From the NCBI GenBank assembly GCA_029962745.1, contig CM057162.1:10068243-10132242 (forward strand): DNA of 64,000 nucleotides. The letters run 5' to 3'. Each line of letters begins with the position of its first letter. Position 1 is the first letter of the stretch. The notes below the pieces were generated by a model. The model did not search any database and was not told the DNA's origin. It was given only the letters and a program-made list of their open reading frames with translations. The translations under genes and the position numbers were made by a program. Shown in pieces: positions 37,411 to 48,470 of the stretch. This DNA comes from Echinometra lucunter. Lineage: Eukaryota > Echinodermata > Echinoidea > Camarodonta > Echinometridae.

Positions 37411-37751
37411 TTAAAGATGCAAGGTCGTGGGCTTTCCTGGGGATTTTGACACCATGGGTGCTTACCCAGTAACAGGTGTTGTCCATCACTATGAATTTTA
37501 TGGCCAACAGACCTTATGTAATGCTCTGTATATTCCACCCTTTGCCCCATATGGTAAAGTCATTATCTCACTTTCCCTGGCCCGAGAATGCCCGAAGCAG
37601 GCCAAAGAATGTTTATGGTGGGACAGCTTGTTTTGCTGTGCTCCAGAAAAGTAGCTCTATTACAGGTATTTCAAGTGCTTTTCATAAAGTCTTGTGTCAT
37701 CAGCAAATTATGATTCGCTCCCCATGAAAGCCCACGACCTTGCATCTTTAA
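37411..37751 (+). mobile_element. Family C element, copy 2
   Basis: TTAAAGATGCAAGGTCGTGG at the left end and its inverse at the right end; TTAA at both boundaries; about 340 bp. It appears inserted in another repeat whose arms are at about 37325-37392 and 38153-38210. Confidence 0.8.
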
Positions 37752-37799
37752 GATCGAGCATCATGTATGAACTAGTCTAATTGTTAGTACCAGTATGTA

Positions 37800-38075
37800 A
37801 ACATACACAGAATTTGGTATCCTTGTGTGTGCGTGTGTGTGCGTGTGCGGGTGTGGGTTTGTATAGCTTTGCAAGCGAGGACAGTGAACAAAGAAAATTC
37901 CTGAGAACAATAGTCCTCGGTTGGTAAACAATAGTACTCGGTTGTCAAACAAAGGATTTGAGGTTTATTCCGTCAGCCTTACGAGGACAGGAGCCAATAG
38001 TAGTCCAATTGTTGTCCTCGGAAGCAGAGTGATGCAAAGCTGTGTGTGTGTGTGTGTGTGTGGGTGTGTGTGTGT
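37800..38075. repeat. Two (TG)n stretches
   Basis: TG-rich tracts at about 37823-37858 and 38039-38076, flanking short duplicated text CAATAGTCCTCGGTTG/CAATAGTACTCGGTTG. Confidence 0.8.
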
Positions 38076-38422
38076 TATTAATTGCGCATCATACATGAGT
38101 GTGAGCGTGACCGAGCCTACAAAACAAACTTTTTGATCATACCAAAAGTTCACGGAAACTGTCATGGCGCTACCCAGTAGGATTTTTGCAAGCAATACAT
38201 GAAGCCCCATCTATATATCAAGTTCAGGCAACTTTAAATCTTTATGCAGTACTCCTGAGAGGAACAATTGATTTCGCTCTATGTTTGTATGGATATGATA
38301 TAGCATTTTTAATATAATGTAAATATGTACTCTATCATGTACCTTGTTATTTCGTGCTAGTAGTATAGGCAGTAAATTACTTTTTCTAAAAGATGATGTA
38401 GAGCTGTAATATCATGCAGTAA

Positions 38423-38810
38423 AGTCCAGCCTCATTTATCCAGCCTCCAATCATATAGATTTCTCTGTAAACCACCAGGGGGGGGGTGTTTTCACAAAGA
38501 GCTAAGTTTGACTTAGCTCAGTAAGTCCAGCCTCATTTATCCAGCCTCCAATCATATAGATTTCTCTGTAAACCACCAGGGGGGTGTTTCACAAAGAGCT
38601 AAGTTTGACTTAGCTCAGTAAGTCCAGCCTCATTTATCCAGCCTCCAATCATATAGATTTCTCTGTAAACCACCAGGGGGGTGTTTCACAAAGAGCTAAG
38701 TTTGACTTAGCTCAGTAAGTCCAGCCTCATTTATCCAGCCTCCAATCATATAGATTTCTCTGTAAACCACCAGGGGGGTGTTTCACAAAGAGCTAAGTTT
38801 GACTTAGAGT
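38423..38810 (+). repeat. 97-bp tandem repeat (4 copies) containing a MITE end
   Basis: The unit starts AGTCCAGCCTCATTTATCCA and includes TGTTTCACAAAGAGCTAAGT. Starts are at 38423, 38524, 38621 and 38718 (period 97; the first is 101 because of a longer G run). The units are almost identical, so the expansion is recent. Confidence 0.9.
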
Positions 38811-38988
38811 CGTGCTTAAGCGCCAATGGGCATCCTGTATTTAACGCGTAATCTCATCGATAGACTTCCAATAGTGCGCGTCCCCTGAGCATGATCTGAC
38901 CAATGGGGTGATGCATAATGTAGAGCACGCAAGTAGGAATTTAAGTGCGAAGTTAGTCAAACTTAAATCTTTGTGAAACGCCTCCCAG
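38774..38988. mobile_element. MITE whose left end was tandemly amplified
   Basis: Left end GGGGTGTTTCACAAAGAGCT, right end ending AATCTTTGTGAAACGCCTCCC-like. The left terminus plus flank forms the preceding 97-bp array. Confidence 0.65.
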
Positions 38989-39199
38989 GTACAATCAATC
39001 ACACACTGTAGTGACTGTAGTACGTAATTGACAGACGAGCTTTTGCGTTTCATTAATCTTGAAGATGGCAGTACTCATGGGTGAGTTTTTGCACCATGGA
39101 ATATTATTTATATTATGATAGAATACCAGTATGTGCCCTAACAGATCAACCTATTGTTTATTACTATTATTGTTATTATTATTGTTATTATTATTATTA

Positions 39200-39373
39200 C
39201 AGTGGAAACTCAGTATAACGAGGTCCTTGGGACCATCAAAATTACCTTGTTATTACAGGAATCTTGTTATATCAGGGTTAAAAAACAATATAGTATAAAG
39301 AGCTGGGACCAGAATATTGCCTTGCTAGATCAGGAATATTGTTATATCAGATCTCGTTATACCAAGTTTCCAT
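39200..39373. mobile_element. pogo/Tigger-like MITE, copy 1
   Basis: The left end CAGTGGAAACTCAGTATAAC and right end GTTATACCAAGTTTCCATGG resemble pogo/Tigger termini. Inserted between two (ATT)n tracts. Confidence 0.6.
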
Positions 39374-39392
39374 GGTATTATTATTATTATTA

Positions 39393-39435
<43 letters not shown>

Positions 39436-39512
39436 TATTATTATCATTATTATTATTATTATTATTAGTAGTAGTAGTATTTTTATTATTAGTAGTATTA
39501 TTATTATTATTA

Positions 39513-39553
<41 letters not shown>

Positions 39554-39622
39554 GTTATTATTATTATTATTGTTGTTATTATTATTATTATTATTTTTAT
39601 TATTATTATTAGTGGTGGTAGT
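39374..39622 (+). repeat. (ATT)n microsatellite
   Basis: About 245 bp of ATT with GTT and AGT variants; the poly-Leu/Tyr frames across it are not genes. Confidence 0.95.
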
Positions 39623-41441
39623 TTCTCATTATTGTAAGTATTATTGCTCCAGGATAAATTACCATGTCTTTTGCTATTATATTCTATCGTTTGTCATGAT
39701 GATGGTTGTCAAGAATTGATGGTAATTGTGAGATGTATTACAGGTACATTGCTTTAACTGGGATCAGGTTTTGCTTTCAGATTTAAGATCAATTTACACC
39801 ATAGGAAAGATGATTAAACTCACTGATCTGTATGAAAAGAATGTATCTCATTGTCTGTTATGCACCGTACAAACACTCGAAGCAGGCTCACAGGTGAAAA
39901 CAGCCATCTTACCACTCAAAACCTCAATGACTTTGTATGAAATTAGACTTATTCATTTAAATCATGATTATGGGCGAAATCTTGGTATATAGCCTTCTAT
40001 ATGACGATTAATGCAGTTAAGAGCTGAACATTCAAGCATTTTACGTCGAATTTAGCCCATTTTTAGGAGTGGATTTGTACACAAACAATAAGAAAATGCA
40101 TTCGTGGAGTGGTACTTTGGAGTGGTAATGTGACAGTCAGGCGGCTTCACAAATCTCAGCCAATGAGATATCCAGAGTCTTTTCATACAGATCAGTGGAT
40201 TAACCCATAGCAATACAGATCTTTCTTGAGGTTTACATAAATCATCTTCAATCCTCAAATTGGCAATTCAATTTTTTTTTTCCATGCTTACCTAACTTGA
40301 AGAAAATAAATATGGATATAACATAAACCATAATGAAATATAATTGTAAAATTGAATCAGAAATTGCCAATTTGAACACAGAAATAGTGATTGTATATTA
40401 TTCACTGCGTTGCCAGTTTAAAGAGTTTAATGATTGGTTACACTTAAACTGCTCTAATTCGAGAACGCCACACCATATAGCGATGGGAATGGGCTCAAAT
40501 TTGTCAGTGCATTTTTCTCTTTCTGCTCATGTATGATATGTACTGCCCAACACTCTGGACCAACAGATACTGCAAAAGTGTCTCCTAAAGGTGACACTGT
40601 ACTGCTATGGGTTAAACTATCTTCAAGCTACAACCTTAGACATGCAGGTGCATGTATGACTGGCATTTTTCCTTGAAAATAGTATTTGATTAGCAATGAA
40701 TTCACAACTTCAATTTGGAACAAATTTGCCAAAGAAAATATCTGCCTTGATTTTTCTACCTTGTTACTCATTGATTTGTATTCATTCTATTATTATGATG
40801 AAATATATTATGCATTTCAGTCATATCAGAGATGTATGCTGTACTTATTTAAAAAAAAAAAAAAAAATTATTTAAGCTATTAAGCATGATTTGATCGGGG
40901 GGGGGGGGGGGGGGGGGGGGGGTGGGGCTGTGGTCTGTTTTCATTTGCTAAAAATTTAACAAGCTACATGTATTACAAACACTTGACAAACATATCCCGC
41001 CACTTCCTGAATATCAAATAGGCTATAACTATATTCACTGTTTCCATAGATTTTCAGTGCTGTCCCACTGGCCCTCATGTCTGTTTGTCATAAAAATGGA
41101 AAATAAGCTTAGGTCCAGTGCAATAGATCAAAATCTCATGTATGTCTGTCGATCAAAAGGGAAAGATATGAGAAAACCATCTACCAACTAGGAGTTCAAA
41201 GTTCTTATTCTGCTTTCTTCTTTTTTCTTCTCATTCTTATATTTTCACTTTTTTTTTTTCTTCTTGCTTCCTCTTCTTCCCCTTGTTTTTCTTTTGGGGT
41301 GTCTTTCTTCTTGGTTTCTTTTTTTCTCCTTTCTTCTTATTTCTTCTTATTTTCTTCTTCTATTTCTTTTTCTTCTTGTCCTCTCCTTCCTCTTTTGAAA
41401 TCTAGAATCTAGACCAAGTTAACTTATTGATCTGCGCAACG
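39623..41441. other. Intergenic, no gene seen
   Basis: Contains a diverged family A relative (about 40200-40560), a G homopolymer (about 40899-40921) and a T/C-rich tract (41215-41395). No supported coding sequence. Confidence 0.6.
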
Positions 41442-41579
41442 TGGTCCGAGCACAGAAATAGAAGACGTAGAAGGCGCATACCCATTCACAAAGCACGCAT
41501 CGCAGTATCGCCGTCGGACCCGCTGGGCGATTCGCTTGAGTGCACACGTCGCCATCTTGCCATCTTGCTTAGTCCTCGG
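41442..41579 (+). repeat. Inverted partner of the 44.6 kb promoter-like patch
   Basis: It shares, in inverse order, GGTCCGAG, CAGAAATAGAAGACGTAGAA, and the GCCATCTTG...TTAGTCCTC segment. Here the YY1-like motif is doubled (GCCATCTTGCCATCTTG). The two arms enclose about 3 kb, including a LINE tail. It could be terminal repeats of a large element or an inverted promoter duplication. Confidence 0.5.
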
Positions 41580-42429
41580 TCTCGACCGTATATGACACTG
41601 TCAGTTTCTGTTTTGAAATTTTCTCCAAAGAGGCCATGCATTCTGAGATTAGCCTACCGGTACCTATCATAAGCCAATTGATTGTGTGCATTATCTACTT
41701 GCACACCGGTAGTATAAGTTATTATTTTTTGCCAAGATGAATAAAGAAAGCTTCTAATTAACTCTTTCAAGATAATACGTTATTCTCCATTTTAGTACCT
41801 AAGTTTCTGTTTAACAGTTAGTTTCCTTATAATTTTCTTGTCAGTTTTCTTCAAGTTTGGTTTCTCTTTCAAGACACATTTCCTTATCTAATTTGATTTT
41901 TTAATATTTGGGGAGGGAGCTTCTCATAAAATAAAAAGAAATACGTGGAATGACTCTTGTTTTATTTTATGTATTTATTTCTTTCAGTTTTAAAAACTGA
42001 GCTGGAGGGATGTGATTTGTACATGTAGTTCAATGAACATCCTAACCATAATTTGTCCAAATTCAATCAAACCCCTGATTTTTTGAAAATCTGAATTTAA
42101 AATGTCGATTAAACTTTGATTTTTTCCCCTCAGGGGAGGGGGGGGGGGGAATTACAACACAAGGAACCGTATGTCTATACATATCCCTCTTTTAAAGTTT
42201 AAGATTTCTAGACAATCTCTCAATTTATATGGACCCAAACTTTGGCATTCCATCCCAATTCACATTAGAAATTCACCCTCGCTTGCATCATTTAAGAAAA
42301 AAATACAAACTTTTTTTTAATAAACTCCTGAAATGCATCTCATCTCTGGCATGCTATTTTACCATTCCACCTCTTTGTTTCTGTTATCAACGTTTTCATT
42401 CTATCTTTCCTTTTGCATTATACTTTTAT

Positions 42430-42627
42430 TTTATACAGGAGCCAGCCTCGACAAGCATTTGCTTTTGCTGGCTCCTCCACTCAGAAATTAATTAGTGTAT
42501 ACTCCTATTACATATGTTGTTGTATAATGAGTTCCTTTTTAGTGTGTTTTCTATACGTATTAATAATGTTGTATATCAACTTTTTATGAGTGGAATAAAC
42601 TTGAACTTGAACTTGAACTTGAACTTA
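42430..42627 (+). mobile_element. 3' end of a 5'-truncated LINE-like element
   Basis: A stem-loop GGAGCCAGC...GCTGGCTCC (42438-42475) is followed by an AT-rich 3' UTR and the tail (TTGAAC)n at about 42600-42627. Short tandem tails and such GGCTCC hairpins are typical of CR1/RTE-type LINE ends. No reverse transcriptase remains in frame. Confidence 0.5.
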
Positions 42628-43204
42628 TGAGTCACTTTCACACAATCACAGTGCATGCACATGTAATATCATTCACGTGCTCAGTCCTCCCAACACCACA
42701 TATAAACTCACACACACGATGTCATTCTTCACTACACAAATGCTTAAACAAACATTTACTCAATCAACTTCATATATTTCAGCGCACTTCACAAAAAACA
42801 ACAACAAACCAACAGTCAAACACACATACAAACAACCAAAAGGACAAAAGATATAATATGTAAAGAAAATTTGCGAAACTATGCCACCCAAATAACAGGC
42901 TACAGATTATTTCAATTTAAGTAACGTTCAATGTTTATTCTTTCCTCCAAGAAAAATTTGAGGTTCACATTATCAGTAACAGCAATAATGTGAAAATGGT
43001 GATGTAGAAACTGGCAAACACATTGGCAAGTAACATGTAATAAATTAGGGAATACGCTATGAACCTTCAATTAATTACTTAGTAGGGAATTAGTAGGGGA
43101 AAAATTACTGGAGGGCTACAGATGAATTGCCCCCAAATGTAAAGAAATAGCCCATGTAAGTTTCAAAAGAGCCTCCATAAAATTGTCATCAGTACGTATA
43201 TTAC

Positions 43205-43370
43205 ATAGAGTCCATGGCTGTACGCAGCGGGAGGGGGGGGGGACCCCAGAATTTTTTGAAAAATGCATAAAAGCCCTCGGTGGCTTTGCTCCCTAGCATT
43301 TGGGCTCTTTCGAAAATTTTTACAAGTCTTGCCCCCCCAAAAAAAAAAAATTCTGCGTATGGCCCCAATT
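43205..43370. mobile_element. GGGGGG/TACGCAG-type inverted-repeat element
   Basis: ATGGCTGTACGCAGCGGGAG at the left and TTCTGCGTATGGCCCC at the right bound about 150 bp with G/C runs. Short MITE-like sequence. Confidence 0.5.
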
Positions 43371-43717
43371 GAGTCAATTGCTATATGATCATCATATAAG
43401 CCCAATTGCATAAAAATGCAACAAAAACAGTCAACTTACAAGACACGTTACATGTACATGCATTACATAATCAAGGCAAGTTAAGGAAATAGGCACAAAC
43501 TTGAATATCATTTCAGTGACTGAAGTTGCGTAGCATGAGCATAATGCAAAGTATCAAATGAGCACAAAAAGTAAACAGAATGCACGTCCATAGTGATAAA
43601 TAACAAAACATATTGCATCATACTCAAATGGATCAGATGCATCAATCTTTAAATCCGTATATGAGAAAGCATTTTTGCGGTGAAGCTTCTGACGACAAGG
43701 ACAAGAAAATGCCTGAA

Positions 43718-44487
43718 TCAACACAGTTGAATTGCCTGCCCAGTAGGATTGAAGCTTTTCTCTGCTTTCCTCTGCAAATACAGTGGTTGGAACATAATCT
43801 TGAATACTGGCTGGGCGTAAAACAAAATCTCATGTTCGCTGGGAATTCCTTCAGAAGAATGATGTCTTCTTGGAAATCTAGAATTGGAAAGAAAAAAAAA
43901 ATCCATTTTGATGGTCATTTTGATTAGGTCATAGCCTACCTCGTAAGTTGTAACAGTAAATACCATAGGTCAAACTAATTTCTAATCTAAGAATTACAAA
44001 TCAATTTCCTGAAAAAAAAATAGTATAAGTAAAACTTATCCAACTGTCATGTAAATCATCTCTTTGACAAAAAAAAGTAGTATTCCAAAAACTTTGGAAA
44101 TTCAAACAAAAAATATGAAAAAAGAGAAGTAACGAGACTTCTCTACTATTAAAAAGTTACACGGTGTAGACTACACCACCATGTCTAGACTAGATCCAAT
44201 TTCATTATTAATAATTGTTAGACAAAAGCACAAGTTGCAAATACCAAATAAAAAAAAGTTTAGTATGATTTAACAACAAGCTTTACGTTAATCTAGGCTT
44301 TCTAGGTAGGATTTTGAAAATACATTACTGTTGTCCTATTAAAATAAAACATCAAAATGAACAGATGGGACTACAACTACAAATACGGGCTACCCAGAAC
44401 ACCGGCATTGACAGTCTCTTTACACCCTAATAATATTTCAAGACTGCATTAAATAAAATCCACTTACCTGTAGAAGCCTTCCTGCAT
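43718..44487 (-). CDS. Candidate two-exon small ORF of unknown function (59 aa)
   Basis: Not recognised. Exon 1 coding part 44487-44468 encodes MQEGFY and ends in AG followed by the consensus donor GTAAGT. Exon 2 43877-43718 follows a strong polypyrimidine tract and TTCTAG acceptor, then encodes FPRRHHSSEGIPSEHEILFY, continues to NPTGQAIQLC and stops. The joined frame is open for 59 codons. An upstream out-of-frame ATG (44491-44489) gives only a short peptide ending just inside exon 2. It starts about 130 bp from an AAGATGGCGG (YY1-like) and CACGTG-containing GC-rich patch that could be a promoter. No Kozak, homology or codon evidence. It may be a noncoding transcript or chance. Confidence 0.28.
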
Positions 44488-44605
44488 CCATTCTCTTAAC
44501 GACTGGTAGAGTTATATGCCGTAAAAACAACACAGAGCTCAGAAAGCAGTAAAAAAAAATGCAAGAAATTCTAGCCGGTCGAAAATACAGTGAGCAGACG
44601 TAAAC

Positions 44606-44710
44606 AGAGGACTAACCAAGATGGCGGATATCACGTGATCCCGTAAGAACGCTGGCTATGTTTTCGAGTCCGCATGAGCTTTCTACGTCTTCTATTTCTG
44701 TGGGTCCGAG
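44606..44710 (-). promoter_or_regulatory. Promoter-like patch with YY1-type and E-box motifs
   Basis: It contains AAGATGGCGG (YY1-like) and ATCACGTGAT (E-box palindrome) in locally GC-richer sequence just upstream (- strand) of a consensus splice donor at 44467. A partial inverted copy lies at 41442-41579. Function is inferred only. Confidence 0.35.
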
Positions 44711-45318
44711 TCGAGTGGAGGCTAATATAATGTTTTTAACGTGAGATGGCGCTAGACCACTTGTCGCGGAGTGTAAGATCCAGTGAAATTTCGGTACATG
44801 TATGTCTCATAGACATGGCGACATTATTTAGTACATGATGAATACGTACTTCTCCGGATTTATTACTCGTGAATATATAGAGCCATAAGGAATTCCCTTA
44901 TTACTATTATATATCAGGGAAGTTGGATGCATCCCCCTCATCATACCTACATGTATTTTTATTTTTTTTTCATTATATTTTATATCATTGGGCTATAAAA
45001 TCTAAAAGATTGTTTACTAAGTGAAAGAACATTTTTTTAAATTGAAGGAGTCATGAATTTGCGTTAGAAAATTTCCCGGGTTCTTTTTCGGATTATTTTG
45101 TGGAAATAAAAACACAGCAGGCGACATAATGTAAAGTACAAATGTCAAAACCGTACAGTCTCAGAAAATCCAACCGTATAACGCCATCTTTTGTCAGATT
45201 GTATAAGCAACATTAAATGCGGACGTCGGAGGATTCAATGCCCGCGCCTTTTTTATAAAGACTTTACAGAAAGCGGCCGGTGAGCTCGCTTGCAATTAGT
45301 TCGCTATCGAGCAATTTG

Positions 45319-45323
45319 ATTGG
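45319..45323 (+). promoter_or_regulatory. Inverted CCAAT box of H2A.X
   Basis: ATTGG (inverted CCAAT) lies about 25 bp upstream of the TATA box, within TTTGATTGGCTATCA. CCAAT/NF-Y boxes are typical of histone promoters. Assigned by motif and position. Confidence 0.55.
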
Positions 45324-45347
45324 CTATCATCGGATCCTGCCGGATAG

Positions 45348-45355
45348 TATAAATA
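45348..45355 (+). promoter_or_regulatory. TATA box of H2A.X
   Basis: TATAAATA lies about 80 bp before the ATG. This predicts a start site near 45375-45385 and a leader of about 55 nt, normal for replication-dependent histone genes. Confidence 0.75.
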
Positions 45356-45435
45356 CCTTGACACGCATGTAATTTGACAGTTCTTCATCCCTTCGCACTT
45401 GGTGTTACTATACCAATACTATCCGAAAGCTCAAC

Positions 45436-45846
45436 ATGTCTGGACGTGGTGGAAAAGGCGGTAAAGCACGCAACAAGGCCAAGAGTCGCTCTGCACGAGC
45501 AGGGCTTCAGTTCCCAGTCGGCCGTGTTCACCGTTTCCTTCGCAAGGGCAACTACGCTTCTCGTGTCGGGGCTGGTGCTCCAGTCTATCTGGCTGCCGTG
45601 CTGGAATACTTGGCCGCTGAAATCCTCGAGTTGGCAGGCAACGCCGCCCGCGACAACAAGAAGACCCGTATCATCCCCCGTCACTTGCAGCTGGCTGTCC
45701 GTAACGACGAGGAGTTGAACAAGCTTCTCAGCGGAGTCACCATCGCACAGGGAGGTGTTCTGCCGAACATCCAGGCCGTCCTTCTCCCGAAGAAGTCTGC
45801 TGCCGCCAAGAAAGGTGGAAAGAGCAGCCAGAGCCAGGAATACTAG
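45436..45846 (+). CDS. H2A.X: Histone H2A.X, intronless
   Basis: A 136-residue core histone. Seen: the N-terminal [19 protein letters not shown] tail, the H2A signature [12 protein letters not shown], acidic-patch residues around [40 protein letters not shown], and the C-terminal tail KSSQSQEY. Terminal SQ(E/D)-aromatic is the hallmark of H2A.X, whose serine is phosphorylated by ATM, ATR and DNA-PK at DNA breaks; SQEY is also the vertebrate ending. The protein packages DNA as an H2A-H2B dimer in the nucleosome and marks damaged chromatin. The gene has a TATA box, an inverted CCAAT box, no intron and a replication-type histone 3' stem-loop, so it should be expressed in S phase. No other histone genes were found nearby, so it is an orphan copy outside a tandem cluster. 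Confidence 0.97.
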   Translation: MSGRGGKGGKARNKAKSRSARAGLQFPVGRVHRFLRKGNYASRVGAGAPVYLAAVLEYLAAEILELAGNAARDNKKTRIIPRHLQLAVRNDEELNKLLSGVTIAQGGVLPNIQAVLLPKKSAAAKKGGKSSQSQEY

Positions 45847-45872
45847 ACCATCCTGCATCGTCACGATAATTC

Positions 45873-45888
45873 GGCCCTTTTCAGGGCC
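45873..45888 (+). terminator. Histone mRNA 3' stem-loop of H2A.X
   Basis: GGCCCTTTTCAGGGCC is an exact match to the histone stem-loop consensus (6-bp stem, 4-nt loop), 27 bp after the stop codon. SLBP binds it and it replaces the poly(A) tail of replication-dependent histone mRNAs. Confidence 0.95.
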
Positions 45889-45898
45889 ATCAAATATT

Positions 45899-45907
45899 CA
45901 AGAAAGA
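45899..45907 (+). promoter_or_regulatory. Histone downstream element (U7 site) of H2A.X
   Basis: CAAGAAAGA lies 10 nt after the stem-loop, the position and sequence of the sea urchin histone spacer element that pairs with U7 snRNA for 3' cleavage. It is the best lineage clue in the window. Confidence 0.9.
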
Positions 45908-47312
45908 ATCAGATGAAATGCTCTTTAAATTTTGCTTCCTTTAACGGCTTGATTTTTCACAAAACCGTCGTAAGTGTAGACCTAAGTAAGTTCATGGACA
46001 TCCCATTGGAACTGTTGGATCTAGATCTAGTTCTACAACATGCGTTTCATGTGGATGTCCGAGAAGTAAGACAGTAGAACTAGATCTAGACTCTAGATCT
46101 AGAGTCTAGAACTAGAAGTAAGCAGGGGGCACCGTCACAGTCACAGACATAGACCTATTTGCTTGCATGCCATGTACCATTAAATGCGAAGAGCCAGAAA
46201 GGGCAAAAAAAGAGAGCCAGCAAACCGCATGACCTGTGAATGAATACCGGGGGGGGGGGGCAAGTCTCACTTGTCTGTACATCACTAAAAGTCATAACAA
46301 GGGTTCTACTACATCTGCTTCTAGAGCATCGGCCGCATAATGCATGTCATACTCATTGACATAATAATCAACAGAAAGGTCATTAATGGGCAATATCGTG
46401 AAATATGTCTGCTTCAAAAAAAAAAAAAAAAATCTTGGGTTGGGAGGGGTTTAAGGAAAGGGTTTAGGGTGTGGAGGCCTATAGTAGACCCTAGACCTAG
46501 ACCTGCCAACAAATTTAGAGGTGAAAATTTGAAGATGGGTTTCCCTGGTTAGGGAATGATCTTTTTTTTCACAAAGTGATGTACATGGGAATGCCATCCC
46601 CTCCTCCCCCAGCAAAGCAAAATCAAAGCCAAGAGGAAGGAAAAACAGAATTCCTCTTCTTTTTTTGGGGGGGGGGGGGGGTGGAAAGCAGATCATTCCC
46701 TAACCATGGAAACCCATCTTAAAAACTTCACCTCTGAATTTGATGGCATATTTGGTAAGTCAGAAAGGCCTATGGTATATTCATCCCTAACATTAGAGTG
46801 AAAACACTCTTCTAGCTCATCACCTCCACGCTCTAGAAATCAAGTTAATCTATGGACGTTGACTACTATTCTCCATTTCCCATAGACTTAACACGGGAAC
46901 TGCTCGGTTCTTGTAGGCAACGAGTTCACTCGAGTACATGTATATGCATCTTAATCCGTATTCAAACATGAAGGTCCATTTATCACTCTGTAACCATTGT
47001 AACAGAAAACAATAGACTATCACGAGGACCTTGGGATCAGCCATGAAAATTACATTGTTATATCAGGAGTCTGCTTCTATCAGGGTTCAACATTATTCTT
47101 TTTTTTTTAATACCTGGTAAAAATAATAACAAAATTGTGTTTTGGAGCTCTATACATGTACTATAGAGTTTCCACTATACATGTATAAGCTAACATCCTT
47201 CTGCCTCTATATGATTTCACCCTCCCCCCCCCCCCCCCTTTCCCCCCTTAATCCCCACCAGCTCCCACAACATTTGCTCCAGCCACTATTGCTCCCGTGG
47301 AAAATCTGCATG
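45908..47312. other. Intergenic downstream of H2A.X
   Basis: It holds TAGATCTAGA-rich sequence (46018-46110), a foldback (46512-46743) and a pogo-like remnant (about 47020-47175). There is no further histone coding sequence. Confidence 0.6.
46512..46743. mobile_element. Foldback element with ~51-bp arms
   Basis: Arms contain AAGATGGGTTTCCCTGGTTA, then GGGAATGATC, and the inverse at 46690-46743. Centre low complexity. Confidence 0.7.
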
Positions 47313-47730
47313 TTAACCCATTCGTGACAGAGGTCCACATTTTGTGGTTTGGCCTAATATCTTTTGATGCAAAGCCTTACAAATCATACCAAATACATGA
47401 GCAGAAAGAGCAAAAAAAATATACTTTTACTGTGCCCATTTTGGTTGTGTCAATATTTGTTGTTTGATGCTGAAATTTTTTCAAAGGAAAATAAGCATTA
47501 AAATCCTTAAATTGGCAATGTGATAGAAAAATTTAAAATCACCATTTTCCCCTGCAAATTGGCAAATTTTTGACTTCTCATCATAATTTCTGTCAATTCA
47601 TATTCAATTCAGATACATGATGTTTTATAAGAAAAATGTAACAATAAAATAAAAATGCTGGTGTTGCCAATTTGAAGAATAAAAGCTGATCAAATTAGGC
47701 TTTAAATAATTCCTGTCATGAATGGGTTAA
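47313..47730 (+). mobile_element. Family A MITE, copy 7
   Basis: Full length; the right end is CATGAATGGGTTAA. It lies between H2A.X and chek1. Confidence 0.85.
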
Positions 47731-47880
47731 GCCAAACATAATCCTAACCCCAAACCTAACACTAACCTTAATCTTTATCCCCATTATATTCTGAACCAAA
47801 CATAATCCTAACCCCAAAACCTAACACTAACCTTAATCTTTATCCCCATTATATTCTGAACCAAAACCCATATATCACAA
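47731..47880 (+). repeat. 66-bp tandem duplication
   Basis: Two copies of CAAACATAATCCTAACCCCA through CCCCATTATATTCTGAAC. It contains degenerate CCTAA-type words but is not a clear telomere repeat. Confidence 0.85.
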
Positions 47881-48001
47881 CCCCAAACATAACCCTATGT
47901 CTTCTGAGAAATTAAGACGGCTAGGAGCAGCTGTCGCAGGAGCAAATGTTGTTACCTCCCCACCACCCTACTAATTCAAATCTACATGCAGACATGTCGT
48001 A

Positions 48002-48470
48002 CATGTGCTCCGTAATGTTGTAGATCATTCCAACTACACGTATACCACACAGGGTTCTCACTAGAAAAAAATCCACACACGGTTCCCACTCTGCGCAAAG
48101 TGTGGAAGTTTCGGAAGTTTTTACGGAATAACACCTAAAGCTAGGTGTGGCGGCAGTATATTCTATAGTAAAAGGATGAAAAATACTTCTTGGTAAAGCA
48201 AGAGTTGTCTACTAATGGCATAAAAGTAAAAATACATTGCCCAAAAGCAAACCAATCTGTGACATTTATCATTATTCCTAGGAATATATACTCCAATATT
48301 TTTTTACCCTTGTTGCCACGCATGGTGCAGCAATTTCATACATGGTTCTTCCTTGTCTGAAACCCTTTACGCATGGTACTGGAACCATGGGTGTTACGTA
48401 CTGGCGAGAACCTTGAGTACATGTACATGTGCTCCGTAATGTTGTAGATCATTCCAACTACATGTATACC
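48002..48470. repeat. Insertion flanked by ~48-bp direct repeats
   Basis: GTACATGTGCTCCGTAATGT continuing to AACTAC(A/G)TGTATACC occurs at about 48019 and 48425. Between them is a sequence beginning AGGGTTCTCACTAG and ending GGCGAGAACCTT, so a mobile element may have duplicated its flank. Confidence 0.5.

Noticed and set aside
38423..38810. Regular ~97-bp repeats resembling a CRISPR array
   Set aside because: Whole units are repeated with no variable spacers, in an animal genome; it is a tandem duplication with a MITE end.
45385..45864. 159-codon frame antisense to H2A.X
   Set aside because: Shadow of the histone coding strand; no independent evidence.
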